From: DATFVJ01 sp963820395
GTDB lineage: Bacteria; Actinomycetota; Actinomycetes; Streptosporangiales; Streptosporangiaceae
Assembly (NCBI GenBank): GCA_963820395.1
Contig: CAWGAE010000009.1
Coordinates: 239,154-303,153 of the forward strand
Direction of reading: 5' to 3'
DNA length: 64,000 nt
Below the pieces are notes generated by a model. That model was not told where the DNA came from, did not search any database, and was given only the letters and a program-made list of their open reading frames with translations. Both the position numbers and the translations under genes were made by a program. The stretch's first letter is position 1. The number at the start of each line of letters is the position of its first letter. Of the stretch, positions 28,130 through 37,766 are shown piece by piece.

Positions 28130-29380
28130 TGCGGGGCGTCTTTCTCGGCGCCTGGCTCGTACCCCTCATCGAACTCGTGATGCTTACGGTGGGTCAGATC
28201 TGGTACCGGACCAGGTTTGAATGGACCCCGTGGAAGTTCAGCGGCCTTGTCATTCAGATCACCACGACCGGCCGCGAGGAGGTACGGGTCAACCAGATCA
28301 TCTCGGAAATCCGTACCTTCCGCCTTTCGATGCCCTATCAGATCTGGGTGGTTAACGAGCCGGGTTTGACCGACAGTTATCCGCGGGCGGACAGGGTCCT
28401 GACGGTGCCAGCCGACTTTCACGGCCCGCTCGAAGTACAAGGCGCGAGCGCTGGAGTACGCGAGGCGCGAGCGCCGGCGGCTGAGCTTGAACGGGCCGGA
28501 CACAAAAATACTCTTTGTCGATGACGACACGTCCGTGACGGCGGCGTACATCGAGCGAGCGTTCGGTGCGGATTACGATATTTGCCAGGGTGTGACGACA
28601 CCGCGTGTGCATTACGGCACGCTACCGTTCCAGCACTTCTGGCTCAGTCATTTCGACGACCTGAGAACACGGGGATGCCTAATCTACTGCGCGTTCTTTC
28701 AAGGTTTCGTCGGCAAGCCGCTGCACGTCCACGGCGAAGGCCTGTGCATTACCGGAGCCACTGAGGAAAAGATTACCTGGAACTATCCCGTATTTGCCTC
28801 GGAAGACCTGACGTTCGGCCAGAACGCGGCACATATGGGATGCAAGTGGGGATTTTTTCACGAATACGTTCTGCTGACTTCGCCGTGGCGATGGGAAGAT
28901 TTCAAGAAGCAGCGGAAAAGATGGCTGTGGGGCAATATTCACGCCATTACTCATCGTGACGTCCTGCCGCTGTGGCAGGCAGTGATCATCGCGGCAAAGT
29001 ATCTGTTCGGCTGCACCCTCACGATCGTGTCGTTTATCGCGGCGGTTATGCGGTTGATGCACCTCTATATACCGCCGCCGCATGTCACGATAATCTTCTG
29101 GCTGTCATTTGCCACCTGGCTTGCCGTATTCGGCGTGAGCGGCTGGATCAACAGCGCGGACGCCGTTCCCGCGCGGGGACCCGGTGCGGTGGCGCCCAAA
29201 CGGTTCCTGTGCCGCGCCTGGCAGGCGGCCGCGGCGGTCGTCCTGTGCCCGCTTACGTCGCTGATGTCGGTCTACGTCTTCGCGATCTCGCTGGTCGAGG
29301 GAAACCCGAAGCAATTCGAGGTGATCCCGAAGACGGCGCAGGCCGCGCAGGCCGCCGTCTCGCGCTCGGTCACGAGTTAG
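28129..29380 (+). pseudogene. GT2 family membrane glycosyltransferase, frameshifted
   Basis: Two frames join to a processive beta-glycosyltransferase of about 417 residues, similar in layout to egghead-type GT2 enzymes. It has an N-terminal membrane helix (GAWLVPLIELVMLTVGQIWY), the nucleotide-binding start (VIQITTTGR), DDD in LFVDDDTSVT, HGEGL, EDLTFGQNAA, the acceptor motif QRKRWLWGN, and three or four C-terminal membrane helices. A +1 shift in the C run at about 28425-28427 separates VPADFHG from SKYKARALEYARRE. Without the extra C the protein is complete, so this may be a sequencing error. Its likely role is polymerisation of a uronic-acid-containing polysaccharide. Confidence 0.85.
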
Positions 29381-29393
29381 CCGGAGGACCGTC

Positions 29394-30717
29394 ATGTTGG
29401 CCAAGCTGCGCATCGTCGGCGTTCACTTGCTGATTTTGTCGATCATTGCCGGCGGCGCTGTCGCGGCCTCCCTCACCTTCGGGCGTGAAACGCAGGCCTG
29501 GCGGGTGCCGCCATTCCCGCACCTGCCGGTGCGGATGATCGCCGATCCCACGTCTGACCCCATCGACATGGCGGACGACGGGGTGCCGCCCGACACCGCC
29601 GGCGCTCGTTCCCCGCATACTAGGGCCGCATTTCGGTTAATGATGGTGACACCGGCCGGTGTCTCCCTCCGCGCGGGCGGCACGCGGGTCAGGTGGATCG
29701 GCACCCCCCGAGCTGTGAGTGATCTGGCGCGACTCGCCGCGATCGTCGCGGACCCGTCCTGGATCAGCGAGCCGAAGCCCGGGGTCGTTCTCCTTGGCGC
29801 GGCGCTGATCATGGAGAGGGGTACGGCCCTGACCGTGGCCCCGCCCTCGGTCCACCTGCTCCAGATGATGGCGACGCGCCCCGGCGTCTTCCTCGCCGCC
29901 ACCCATGCGAGGCTCGTGATCAGATCCGCCGCCGTCACATCGTCGCAGCCCACGTATGCGGGTAGGTACCGGCCGTTCGTGCTCGCCGCCGAAGGTTCCA
30001 GGATGCAGATCACGGACTCACGCCTCGCCGGGCTGGGCTGGAACTGGCCCGACTCCTACGGCGTGGCGTGGAAAGATGGCTCGACCGGTGGCGCCACGGG
30101 ATCCAGGTTCACCGGCGACTACTTCGGCCTCTACACGGGGCAGGTCTCGGGTGTGAACTTCACCCGTAATATCTGTCTCGGGCAACTACTGCTACGGTAT
30201 CGACCCGCATACCTACAGCACCGACCTGACGATCAGGGCGAACACCGTCACGGGCAACGGCCGCCACGGGATTATCTTCGCCGATCATGTGACGGGCAGC
30301 ACCGTCGCTGGAAACATCGTCCGCGGCAACGCCGCGAACGGGATCATGATGGACGAGGCGTCCACCGGCAACGTGATCACAGGAAACACCGTCACTGGAA
30401 ACAGCGGCGACGGCATCGTGTTGGCAGATTCACCCGCCAATCGCATCGTGGCCAACGTGGTGCGCGGTAACCGGGTCGGCCTGCGCCTGACCGGCACGCG
30501 GCCGCTCGGGGTGGAGGTGCTCGGCAATGTGTTCTCCGGCAACGGGGTGAACGCCCAGGGCTTGCTCAGCGTCGCGGGTAACACGGTCGCCAGCGACGCC
30601 CGGGTGATGTGGAACGTGGACGGGCTTGCCGTCATCTGGGTGCTCGCCGCGGTGCTCGTGACCGTGACGCTCATGTCACTCGCACTGTGCCTGCCCACTG
30701 ACCGGCAAGCCCGATGA
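29394..30717 (+). pseudogene. right-handed beta-helix (NosD/AlgG-like) protein, frameshifted
   Basis: A membrane-anchored or exported protein of about 440 residues. An N-terminal hydrophobic helix (LLILSIIAGGAVAASL) is followed by about 240 residues, then parallel beta-helix repeats (VTGNGRHGIIFADH, IVRGNAANGIMMD, NTVTGNSGDGIVLAD) and a C-terminal membrane helix (VIWVLAAVLVTVTLMSLAL). The frame changes by +1 near 30172 between GVNFTRN and VSGNYCYGIDPH. GGAGG precedes ATG 29394, and the stop overlaps the next gene. By analogy with AlgG-type proteins it may modify or export the polymer. Confidence 0.82.
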
Positions 30718-31757
30718 AGCGGCTGCTCGCCGCCCTCGTCGCCGCTCTGATGCTGGTGGTATTCGCGGCAGGCTGCGGTGGACCGCCCCCGCCCCCGCCC
30801 CCGCCGCCGCGGCCGCAGCTCGGCATTGACGTGCTCTGGTACCGCCATCCCGAGGACACGGCCGCAGTCATCAGGAGCAAGGCCGCGCGGGTCGTCAGCT
30901 ACATCGGTGAACTCGGCGCGAACGCGATCTCGATCTCCTTCCCTTTCTATATGAGCGGCCCCCGCGGCAGTCATATTTACGCGCGCAGCGCCACGCCGAC
31001 ACCTGGCGACCTGGCCGTGCTGGTTGACGACGCCACCGCACGCGGCCTGAGCGTGAATCTGCGGCCGCTGCTTAACCAGGACGCAGTCGGTGGGTGGCGG
31101 GGCGCCATCCACCCGGACAACCGGCACGTGTGGTTCGCGAGCTACGAAAGCTTCCTTGCCCCCTACCTGGCAATGGCCAGCGCCCACCGGGTGACGGGCT
31201 TCACCGTTGGAGCGGAACTCTCGTCTCTCGCCGCCGATCCGTCCTGGGGCGCCTTGGACGGATGGGTGCGCACCGTTTTCCATGGCAAGCTCAGCTTCTC
31301 CAACAACTGGGACGAGTTCGCCGCCGGGCGCCTGGGCGGCGGAACGGTCGGCCAGCAGGGTGTGGACGCCTATTTCCCGGTGCCCCTCGGGAACGGAGCG
31401 AGTGTCGGCGACCTGGTCGCGGCGCTGAACTACTGGCTCAGCAGACCGAGGAGGATTGACCTGTCCGGCATCCTGGTCCAGGAGACCGGGATCGCCGCCC
31501 AGCCAGGCGCGTACGCGCATCCGCAGGCCTGGACCGGCGCACGCAACTGGGACTTCGGCCTGCAGGCGAGGTGGTACCAGGCCATGTGCACCGTCGTGCG
31601 CGAGCGTCATATGGCCGGTCTTTACTTCTGGGATATAGATTTCAACCAGAATGTGTGGCGGCCGAGCCCGGACTCCGATCCGCCGCTATCGTTCATCGGC
31701 CGCCAGGGCGCCCTCGCCGTGCGGAGTTGCTTTGCGGATCCGGCCGGCGGTAGGTAG
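30714..31757 (+). CDS. lipoprotein glycoside hydrolase, GH113-like TIM barrel
   Basis: A 347-aa lipoprotein. The signal with lipobox (VVFAAGCGG, Cys about 21) is followed by a poly-Pro stretch. The barrel domain has LGIDVLWYRHPE, LGANAISISFPFY, GFTVGAELSS (candidate acid/base Glu) and ILVQETGIAAQP (candidate nucleophile Glu), and ends at LYFWDIDFNQN. This pattern fits GH113-like enzymes such as mannanases. ATGA overlap places it last in the polysaccharide operon, where it may trim or release the polymer outside the membrane. Confidence 0.8.
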   Translation: MKRLLAALVAALMLVVFAAGCGGPPPPPPPPPRPQLGIDVLWYRHPEDTAAVIRSKAARVVSYIGELGANAISISFPFYMSGPRGSHIYARSATPTPGDLAVLVDDATARGLSVNLRPLLNQDAVGGWRGAIHPDNRHVWFASYESFLAPYLAMASAHRVTGFTVGAELSSLAADPSWGALDGWVRTVFHGKLSFSNNWDEFAAGRLGGGTVGQQGVDAYFPVPLGNGASVGDLVAALNYWLSRPRRIDLSGILVQETGIAAQPGAYAHPQAWTGARNWDFGLQARWYQAMCTVVRERHMAGLYFWDIDFNQNVWRPSPDSDPPLSFIGRQGALAVRSCFADPAGGR

Positions 31758-31849
31758 CAAGGCACCCAAAGTTGCGGCCGGGGCGCCACCCCGAAACATC
31801 TGCACGGCTTTGGTTTGAAGTTTGCCGATATTTCAAAACGTAGGTATCC

Positions 31850-31864
31850 TCCTATCCCATAGGA
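31850..31864. promoter_or_regulatory. palindrome upstream of the Lsr2 gene
   Basis: TCCTAT-CCC-ATAGGA, a perfect inverted repeat 26 bp before the start codon, just after an AT-rich block. Autoregulation is plausible. Confidence 0.4.
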
Positions 31865-31890
31865 CCAGCAGCGCAAGGGGGAGATGTTCC

Positions 31891-32220
31891 GTGGCGCGAA
31901 AGCTGAGGGTCACCTACACCGACGACCTGGATGGGGATGAGTTCGAATCGGATCATCCCACTTACCGCTTCGGGTTCGAGGGGCGGGATTACGAGATCGA
32001 CCTCAAGCCCGCCAACGGTCAGATCCTCGAGCAAGAACTTGCAAAGTATATCGAGCAGGCACGGCGCGCTTCGGCGTCCCGCCGCCGCGGCGGATCTCCG
32101 GCCAGGGACAGGGAACGTCCGGCCGAGATCCGGCAGTGGGCACGCAAGCGGGGCATCGAGGTGAGCGACCGCGGCCGGATCCCTTCCACCGTTGTCGAGC
32201 AGTACGACTCCGCGCACTGA
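31891..32220 (+). CDS. lsr2: Lsr2-family nucleoid-associated silencer
   Basis: A 109-aa protein. The N-terminal dimerisation domain (VTYTDDLDGDEFES, FGFEGRDYEIDL) and C-terminal DNA-binding domain (EIRQWARKRGIEVSDRGRIPSTVVEQY, with the AT-hook-like RGR) are both complete. The linker is Arg-rich. GTG 31891 follows AAGGGGGAGA. Lsr2 silences AT-rich, often foreign DNA. Its position just after a lower-GC operon suggests it travels with, or controls, that operon. It is probably a paralogue rather than the housekeeping copy. Confidence 0.93.
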   Translation: MARKLRVTYTDDLDGDEFESDHPTYRFGFEGRDYEIDLKPANGQILEQELAKYIEQARRASASRRRGGSPARDRERPAEIRQWARKRGIEVSDRGRIPSTVVEQYDSAH

Positions 32221-32882
32221 ACCTGTAGCACGACTCCGCGCAGCGAGCCGTCCTGTCCTGAGCGGCGCTGGTGGGCCGGTGGCCTGGTACCTGACCGGCT
32301 CGTGAGGCGGTGCCGGGCACGGGCCGGGAGCCGCTCCATTACGTCCTGCTGCCACCCGCGAGTGCCCGGAACCTCGCGGGGTCGCCGGGCACGTCGCCAG
32401 GTGAGTCTCCGGCCCCACTCCGGGATCTGAACCCGGCGTGGACAATCCTGGCATTCTCGTAGCGTGCCTGGGCGTCCCGCTGCGCCACGGCGACCGGGCC
32501 GATGTCCTCGTGCTGCCGGTTGCCCGGTGCCGGACACCTGACGGCACCCGGTTCAGCTCATCCGCAAAGTCGCCCGGTTCGGTCGTCAATCGCCCGGCCT
32601 GCGCCGTAAGCGCAAATCCCAGACCCAGAGATCTGAGACCGGCTGCCAATGCTTGGGCCGGTCTATGCCGAGAATTCTATACGCTAAGTATTTACCGGTA
32701 TCTCCTGTGTTGCTGATGGTTCCCGTGCCGTCACAGCGGGGATCTGCGACCGCTGGGACCGGGGCCGGCGAGGGGTGGCTGCGGACGTGGCCGTTGTCGC
32801 CGCCCTTTGTCGCCGGGCCGTCGCCCAGCGTTGTCATTGCGCGGTAATGCCGGGGCTATCGGGGCCATGCCAGGAATGGTCC
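32221..32882. other. intergenic region, no supported gene
   Basis: About 660 bp. It contains a tRNA-like relic near 32400-32500 (good T arm, no matching acceptor) and an AT-rich ATACGCTAAGTATTTACCGGTAT at about 32690-32712 that could be a promoter. Nothing else is supported. Confidence 0.45.
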
Positions 32883-34267
32883 TCAAGTCCAGTAGCGGCC
32901 CGCCGCTTGAGCCGTTGGTTCGGCACAACGCACAGGCGCGCGGCCATCTTGCGCCGACGCGGCGGGGATGAGGTCATTCTGGTGTTTGCCCCTGGCCCGG
33001 ACCGCCGCAGGAAGCCAGATCCTGAACGTCGTCTTACCGGGGCGGCTTGTCACCGAGACGCGGCCCTGATGGGCGTTGACCACCGCGGCCACGATGGCCA
33101 GCCCGAGACCCGTGCCCCCTGCCTTCCGTGAGCGGGCGCTGTCGCCGCGGGCGAACCGCTCCCAAACGACCGCCTGCAACTCGGCCGGGATTCCCGGGCC
33201 ATCGTCGCTGACGGTGAGCTCTGCGCCGCCGTCCTCCTCACCGGCGTTCGCCGGCATCAGCCGCACGGTCACGGTTGTGCCCGCCGGCGTGTGCGCTCGC
33301 GCGTTGGTGAGCAGGTTCGCGAGCACCTGGTGCAGCCGGTGCTGGTCACCGGTGACGGTGACAGGGTCGACCGGCAGGTCGAGGACCCACCTGTGCCGCG
33401 GGCCCGCGACGCGTGCGTCATTGGTGACGTCGATCGCGAGCCGGGTAAGGTCAACCTGCTCGTGTGCGAGCGGCCGGCCCGCATCGAGCCTGGCCAGCAG
33501 CAGCAGGTCGTCGACGAGCCTGCTCATCCGCGCCGACTCGGCGTCAACCCGGCTCAGGGCGCGGCGCAGTTCCGGATCGAGTGCGTCCTCGCCGCGCAGC
33601 GCCAGCTCCGTGTACCCACGGATGCCGGCGAGGGGGGTGCGCAGCTCATGGCTGGCGTCGGCGATGAACTGCCGCAGCCGCGCCTCGCTGGCCTGACGCT
33701 TGCCGAGCGCCTGTTCCACGTGGCCGAGCATCCGGTTGAATGCCTCGCCGAGCTGGCCGACCTCGGTCCGCGGGTCGGCGCCCGGCACCCGGTGCGGCAG
33801 CGTGACCTCGCCGCTCGCCAGGGGCATCTGAGTGACCTCGGCGGCGGTCGCCGTGATGCGGCCCAGCGGGCGCAGCGACAGCCGGATCCAGGCGGTGCCC
33901 GCCACGCCGATGAACAGCAGAGCGGCGCCGAACACGATGACCTCGATCAGCTCGAGCGCCCGGATCGTGCCGTCCACGCCGCTCAGCGGCAGGCCGGTGA
34001 CGTTGACGGCGTGGTCTCCACCCGGCGTGGCAACCACGCGGTAGGCACCGAGCGCGGACAGGTGCACGGAGTAGGCCCCGCCGTCAGGCGGGGCGTTCAT
34101 CAGCGCGGCGATGTCGGCTCCCGACAACTTGGGCGTGACCGTGCCATAGGCACCCTCGTCGCTGGTCTTGACGAGGCCAGCCTGGGTCACCGCTTCGTCC
34201 TGAAAGCACACTCCCAGGGTCCCCACCGCCTGGTTGCCCATGTTTGGCGTCCCGTAGGGAGGGCTGT

Positions 34268-34361
34268 TATCGCCATCGCCATCGCCATCGCGTTGCCCGC
34301 CGCCCCCCTGCTGCCCGTTACCCGCCCCGTTACCCGCCCCGTTACCCGCCCCGTTAACCGA
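34268..34361. repeat. short tandem repeats in the sensor ectodomain
   Basis: Four 12-bp units (GTTACCCGCCCC-type, coding NGAG) at about 34314-34361 and four 6-bp GCCATC units (coding GD) at about 34268-34296. All are frame-preserving. Confidence 0.8.
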
Positions 34362-34642
34362 CAGAGAACGCGGCGCTCGCCGCAGTCAGTTGCTGGTCGA
34401 GGCGGTCGGTCAGGAACGGCCGCAGCGCCACCGCCGTCGCGACCCCGACACCGATCGCGCTCAGCGTGAACAGCACGAGCAGGCCCGCGATCAGGCGCGC
34501 CCGCAGGCTCCGGCCGGCCAGCCATCGTGCCCAGACGGCTCGCCGCGGCGTCCTCGCACCCGGGCCGGGGGAATCCCCCGGGGGGTCCGGGCCGTCGGCC
34601 CCCGGGCTGCCCCCGGGAGACGCTGTGTCCGTGCGGGTTAGC

Positions 34643-34837
34643 GCTTCCGGGGGGCCCCGGAAGCCGCCCTCCCGGGTCAGCGCTTCCGGTACTTGCGGGG
34701 GATCGCCGTCCCGGGTCAGGGTTTCCGGGGAGCCCGGGGGGTCGCCCTCCCGGGCTAGTGTTCGCGAGGGGTCCGGGGGATCGCCCTCCCGGGCTAGCGT
34801 TCGCGAGGGGTCCGGGGGGTCGCCCTCCCGGGCTACC
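34643..34837. repeat. five 39-bp tandem repeats in the kinase N-terminus
   Basis: TCGCCCTCCCGGGCTA recurs at 34742, 34781 and 34820, with two more diverged units before them. They encode 13-residue LAREGDPPDPSRT-type repeats ahead of the first membrane helix. Confidence 0.85.
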
Positions 34838-35586
34838 ACGGTCCGCCCGCGGGTTTGAGTACGTAGCCGACGCCGCGCACGGTCTGGATCAGCGGCTCGC
34901 GGCCAGCGTCGATCTTCTTGCGCAGGTAGGAGATGTACAGCTCAACCACGTGCGCCTGGCCGCCGAAGTCGTAGTTCCATACGCGGTCGAGTATCTGAGC
35001 CTTGCTGAGTACCCGCCGCGGGTTGCGCATCAGGTACCTGAGCAGTTCGAACTCGGTGGCGGTCAGCTCGATGAGGCTCGCCGCCGCGGCGCACCTCACG
35101 CGCGTCCTCGTCCATGGTCAGGTCCCCGACGATGAGCTGGTTGTCGCTCGCGGCCCGGGCCACATCGGCGCGGCGCAGCAGGCCCCGCAGCCGGGCTAGC
35201 ACCTCCTCAAGGCTGAACGGCTTCGTGACATAGTCGTCGCCGCCCGCGGTGATGCCGGCGATCCGGTCCTCGACCGCGTCACGGGCGGTGAGGAACAGCA
35301 CGCACACCTTCGGGTTGGTGGCGCGCAGCTTGCGGAGCACTTCGAGCCCGTCGAAGTCGGGCAGCATGATGTCAAGGACGACGGCGTCCGGCCGGAAATG
35401 GCGCGCGGTGCGCACGGCGGAGCTGCCGTCGCCCGCGGTCCGGACTTCCCAGCCTTCGTAGCGCAGGACGCTCGCGAGTACCTCGGCGAGAGTAGGTTCG
35501 TCGTCGACCACGAGCACCCGGATGGGGCTCCCGTCCGCGCGCATTAGGGCTGCGGCTCGTCCCTGCGACTTCGCGGCTGTGTCCAT
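34833..35586 (-). pseudogene. OmpR/PhoB-family response regulator, frameshifted
   Basis: The receiver domain has VLVVDDEPTL, phosphoacceptor Asp in VVLDIMLPDFDG, and Lys in YVTKPFS. The winged-helix domain has TEFELLRYLMRN, RVWNYDFGG and QTVRGVGYVLK. They are joined by a +1 shift near 35082, where GAGCCTCATCGAG carries one base more than GAGCC-ATCGAG would. ATG 35586 follows GGTGGGG. It forms a two-component pair with the overlapping kinase gene. Confidence 0.88.
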
Positions 35587-35699
35587 ACCCAGAGCATTCC
35601 CCACCTGGCTGGCCGGTAGCTATGTGGTTCTTCTGCGTTTCTTCTGAATGCCTCGAGTCCCGGCGCGGGCCCGCTGCTCTTGCCATGGCCCCGGCGATC

Positions 35700-36830
35700 G
35701 CTGGCATGTCATCGGTCCCATTCGAGCAGCAGCGCAAGCGTCGGGCAGTCGGTGACGGCACGGCGGGGGCTGCGACCGCGCTGCCGTGCACCGGCCCTGG
35801 TGGTGCAGCGAAATTTCGGGCTCGAACACGCTGAGCGCGCTCCGGACGAATCGCACGGTTCCGTCCGGGTGATGGCACCGCGGCCAGTCACCAGCCCCGC
35901 CCATCGCTGCAGGTGTGCGAGCCACCGCGGGGTCCGGGGTCCTGCCATGACAGGTGCGTCAGCGCGTCGGCGATGCGGGGCAGTCCGGCCAGGTAGGTCC
36001 GCACTGGCCCGCTGCCTCGGCGGCGAGGTAGCGGACCACATGCGCTGTCTCGGCCAGGCCGCACCGGTCCGGCGGCAGCGCGGCGAGCACACCGGCGCCA
36101 ACCGTGGCGCCGGCCTGGGCGCAACGCCGCGTTCGTGAGGGGCAGCCCGGCGGGCATCGGCAACCCGGAGCCAGGCGCCGTGATAGCCCCCGGTCAGCAC
36201 GGCCTGCGCGGACGCGGCGCCGAGCCCGAGCAGGGCGCCAACCGGTGTGCCGATCGCCTCCTCGGCTACCTCGGTAATGCCGTCGGCCCGATGACAAGTG
36301 TTGAGCATGCGGCCCGGTTCGCCCGGGGTGCCGATCTCACGGAACCACGCGGCGCCGCGCCGGGCGATCATGGCAACGTGGGCGCGGGTCTCTACGTTCT
36401 GCATGAGCGTCGGTGCGCCGCCGACGCCGCGTTCGAAGGTGCGCGGCGGCTTGAATGTGGGCAGCGCGAGCCCGCCGTCGACCCGGCTGACCAGCGCGGA
36501 TTTCTCACCTGCCAGAAATCTCGGCTGCCAGAAATCTCGGCGGGCCGGCGATAAGCCTGACGGCTCTCTGGTCACATCCGGCGGCCGCCCGCTCGGCGAG
36601 TGCGCCCGCAAGCCGTTCGTGCAGTCGGCCGTCGCTATGAACGGAGAGGTACACGCTGCGGGCGCGGACCGCCGCCGCGGCCAGTTGCGATCCGTCGAGC
36701 ACGATGCAGCGCGAGCCAGAGCAGGTGCTTGTCCTTGCCGCTGGTCGGCTCACCCTCCGCGCCGTTCTGAACCGGGGGCCTGGGGAGCTGGCGGCCAAGC
36801 TGCCCGGACGTTGCCCATGATCGCGGTGAT
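35700..36830 (-). pseudogene. decayed NuoF-like iron-sulfur flavoprotein gene
   Basis: Pieces in all three minus frames follow the order of a NuoF/HoxF-type protein: NGAEGEPTSGKDKHL, VLDGSQLAAAAV, EKSALVS, GGLALPTFKPPRTFERG, TLMQNVETRAHV, GALLGLG with GGYHGAWL, AALPPDRCGLAET, AAEAAGQCGP, then CHHPDGTVRFVRSALSVF. At least five single-base frame changes and the loss of the first part make it non-functional. NADH-binding and N3-cluster regions are recognisable. Confidence 0.8.
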
Positions 36831-37019
36831 TTCTCCGTCAATACGGCGTTCGATCCACCGTGATCACGAAACTCGCGGGCACGTATCCAGACGGATTCGC
36901 CGGGCGCGTCGTATTGAGAAGGCTTTGAGAGGCCTGAGCCAGGTCTGCATGAATTTCGCCCGCCAGGCTGCGGTCATCGAAGGTCGCGCTGCGACGTGTC
37001 GGAAGAGAAGGAGGCTCAT

Positions 37020-37314
37020 ATGCCACCCAGGAGATCTGGCGGCCGGCTCCGCCGGTTTGCCATCGGCGGGGCCATCACGGTCGGTCTGCTGGCCGGAGGT
37101 GTCGGCGTTGCCATGGCGGCGACGTCGAGCAGCAGCCCATCGCCAGCCCCCAGCGGCCCGACGTCCACGAGCCCGTATGCGGGGATCCAGCGGGTCCAGC
37201 GGGTCCACGACGCCGGCTCATCACAGGTGTCCCAACATGGGCAACGGGCCGGGCGGATCCAGGCCCGGCGGGTCCGGTTACGGCGGTGCGAACAACAGCG
37301 GGTACATGAACTGA
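37020..37314 (+). pseudogene. small exported Gly/Ser-rich protein, frameshifted
   Basis: AAGGAGG precedes the ATG. A basic start and a hydrophobic signal or anchor (FAIGGAITVGLLAGGVGVAMA) lead into a Ser/Pro linker. After a +1 shift in a GGGG run near 37183 the frame continues as GSSGSSGSTTPAHHRCPNMG and ends GGANNSGYMN. It is divergent from the NuoF-like remnant and may belong to the same lost redox locus. Confidence 0.6.
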
Positions 37315-37766
37315 CCGCACGAAACGGTCGGCGCAGCCAACCCTGAACGCGGTGCGTCCCGGCCGCGGCGCTGGCCGGGTGCACCGTCCGCGCTTGCCGG
37401 CGGCACGCCAACGGGACCAAGCCTGCCGCGGACGATCTCGATCACCCGGTCGAAAGTCTCCCTGGCCTGAGGCGACTTCCCGCGAAGTGCTCGCCCAGGT
37501 CGCGGATGGTGCCGCAGGAGTGACGCTGGCTGGTGTTCGCCGAATGTCCGGCGGCACCGAGGGGCACACCCATAGTGGCCGGTCGTGCGCCGGGCGGATG
37601 CCTGCCTGCTTCTAACATCGCAAACATAACCGGCGCGGGCTGCGCCCGGTGGCCCGGTCACCACGCGGCGCCGCAGGTCGGCGGCTGGTCACGGCCCGGT
37701 CCGGCATGCGAGGGTTAGAAGGGTTACTGGCCGCCCAGTTCGGGGCGCGGAGGGCATAGAGGGCAC
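37315..37766. other. intergenic region, possible decayed coding sequence
   Basis: The minus strand shows a helical scrap (QARETFDRVIEIVRGRLGP, about 37425-37480), but no complete domain. No gene is called. Confidence 0.4.

Larger units (their letters stand above)
32883..34839 (-). pseudogene. OmpR-type sensor histidine kinase, frameshifted
   Basis: Joined frames give a kinase of about 650 residues. It has an unusual N-terminal tail of 13-residue repeats, a first membrane helix (LIAGLLVLFTLSAIGVGVATAVAL), and an extracellular region with NGAG and GD repeats. A second helix (VIVFGAALLFIGVAGTAW) and HAMP follow. The DHp has FIADASHELRTPLAGIRGY, and the HATPase has NLLTNARAHTP, SDDGPGIP and GGTGLGLAIV. 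The frame changes by +1 near 34366, between AAFSV and VNGAGNG. The GTG start at 34839 overlaps the end of the response-regulator gene. Confidence 0.88.

Noticed and set aside
32395..32500. Second minus-strand tRNA candidate
   Set aside because: A perfect CCGGG-TTCAGAT-CCCGG T arm and a GGCG/CGCC D-arm-like hairpin are present. The acceptor ends do not pair and the anticodon arm has an 11-base loop, so it is at most a relic.
37278..37664. 128-aa minus-strand gene
   Set aside because: Only a short helical stretch looks protein-like; no family, start signal or conserved neighbours.
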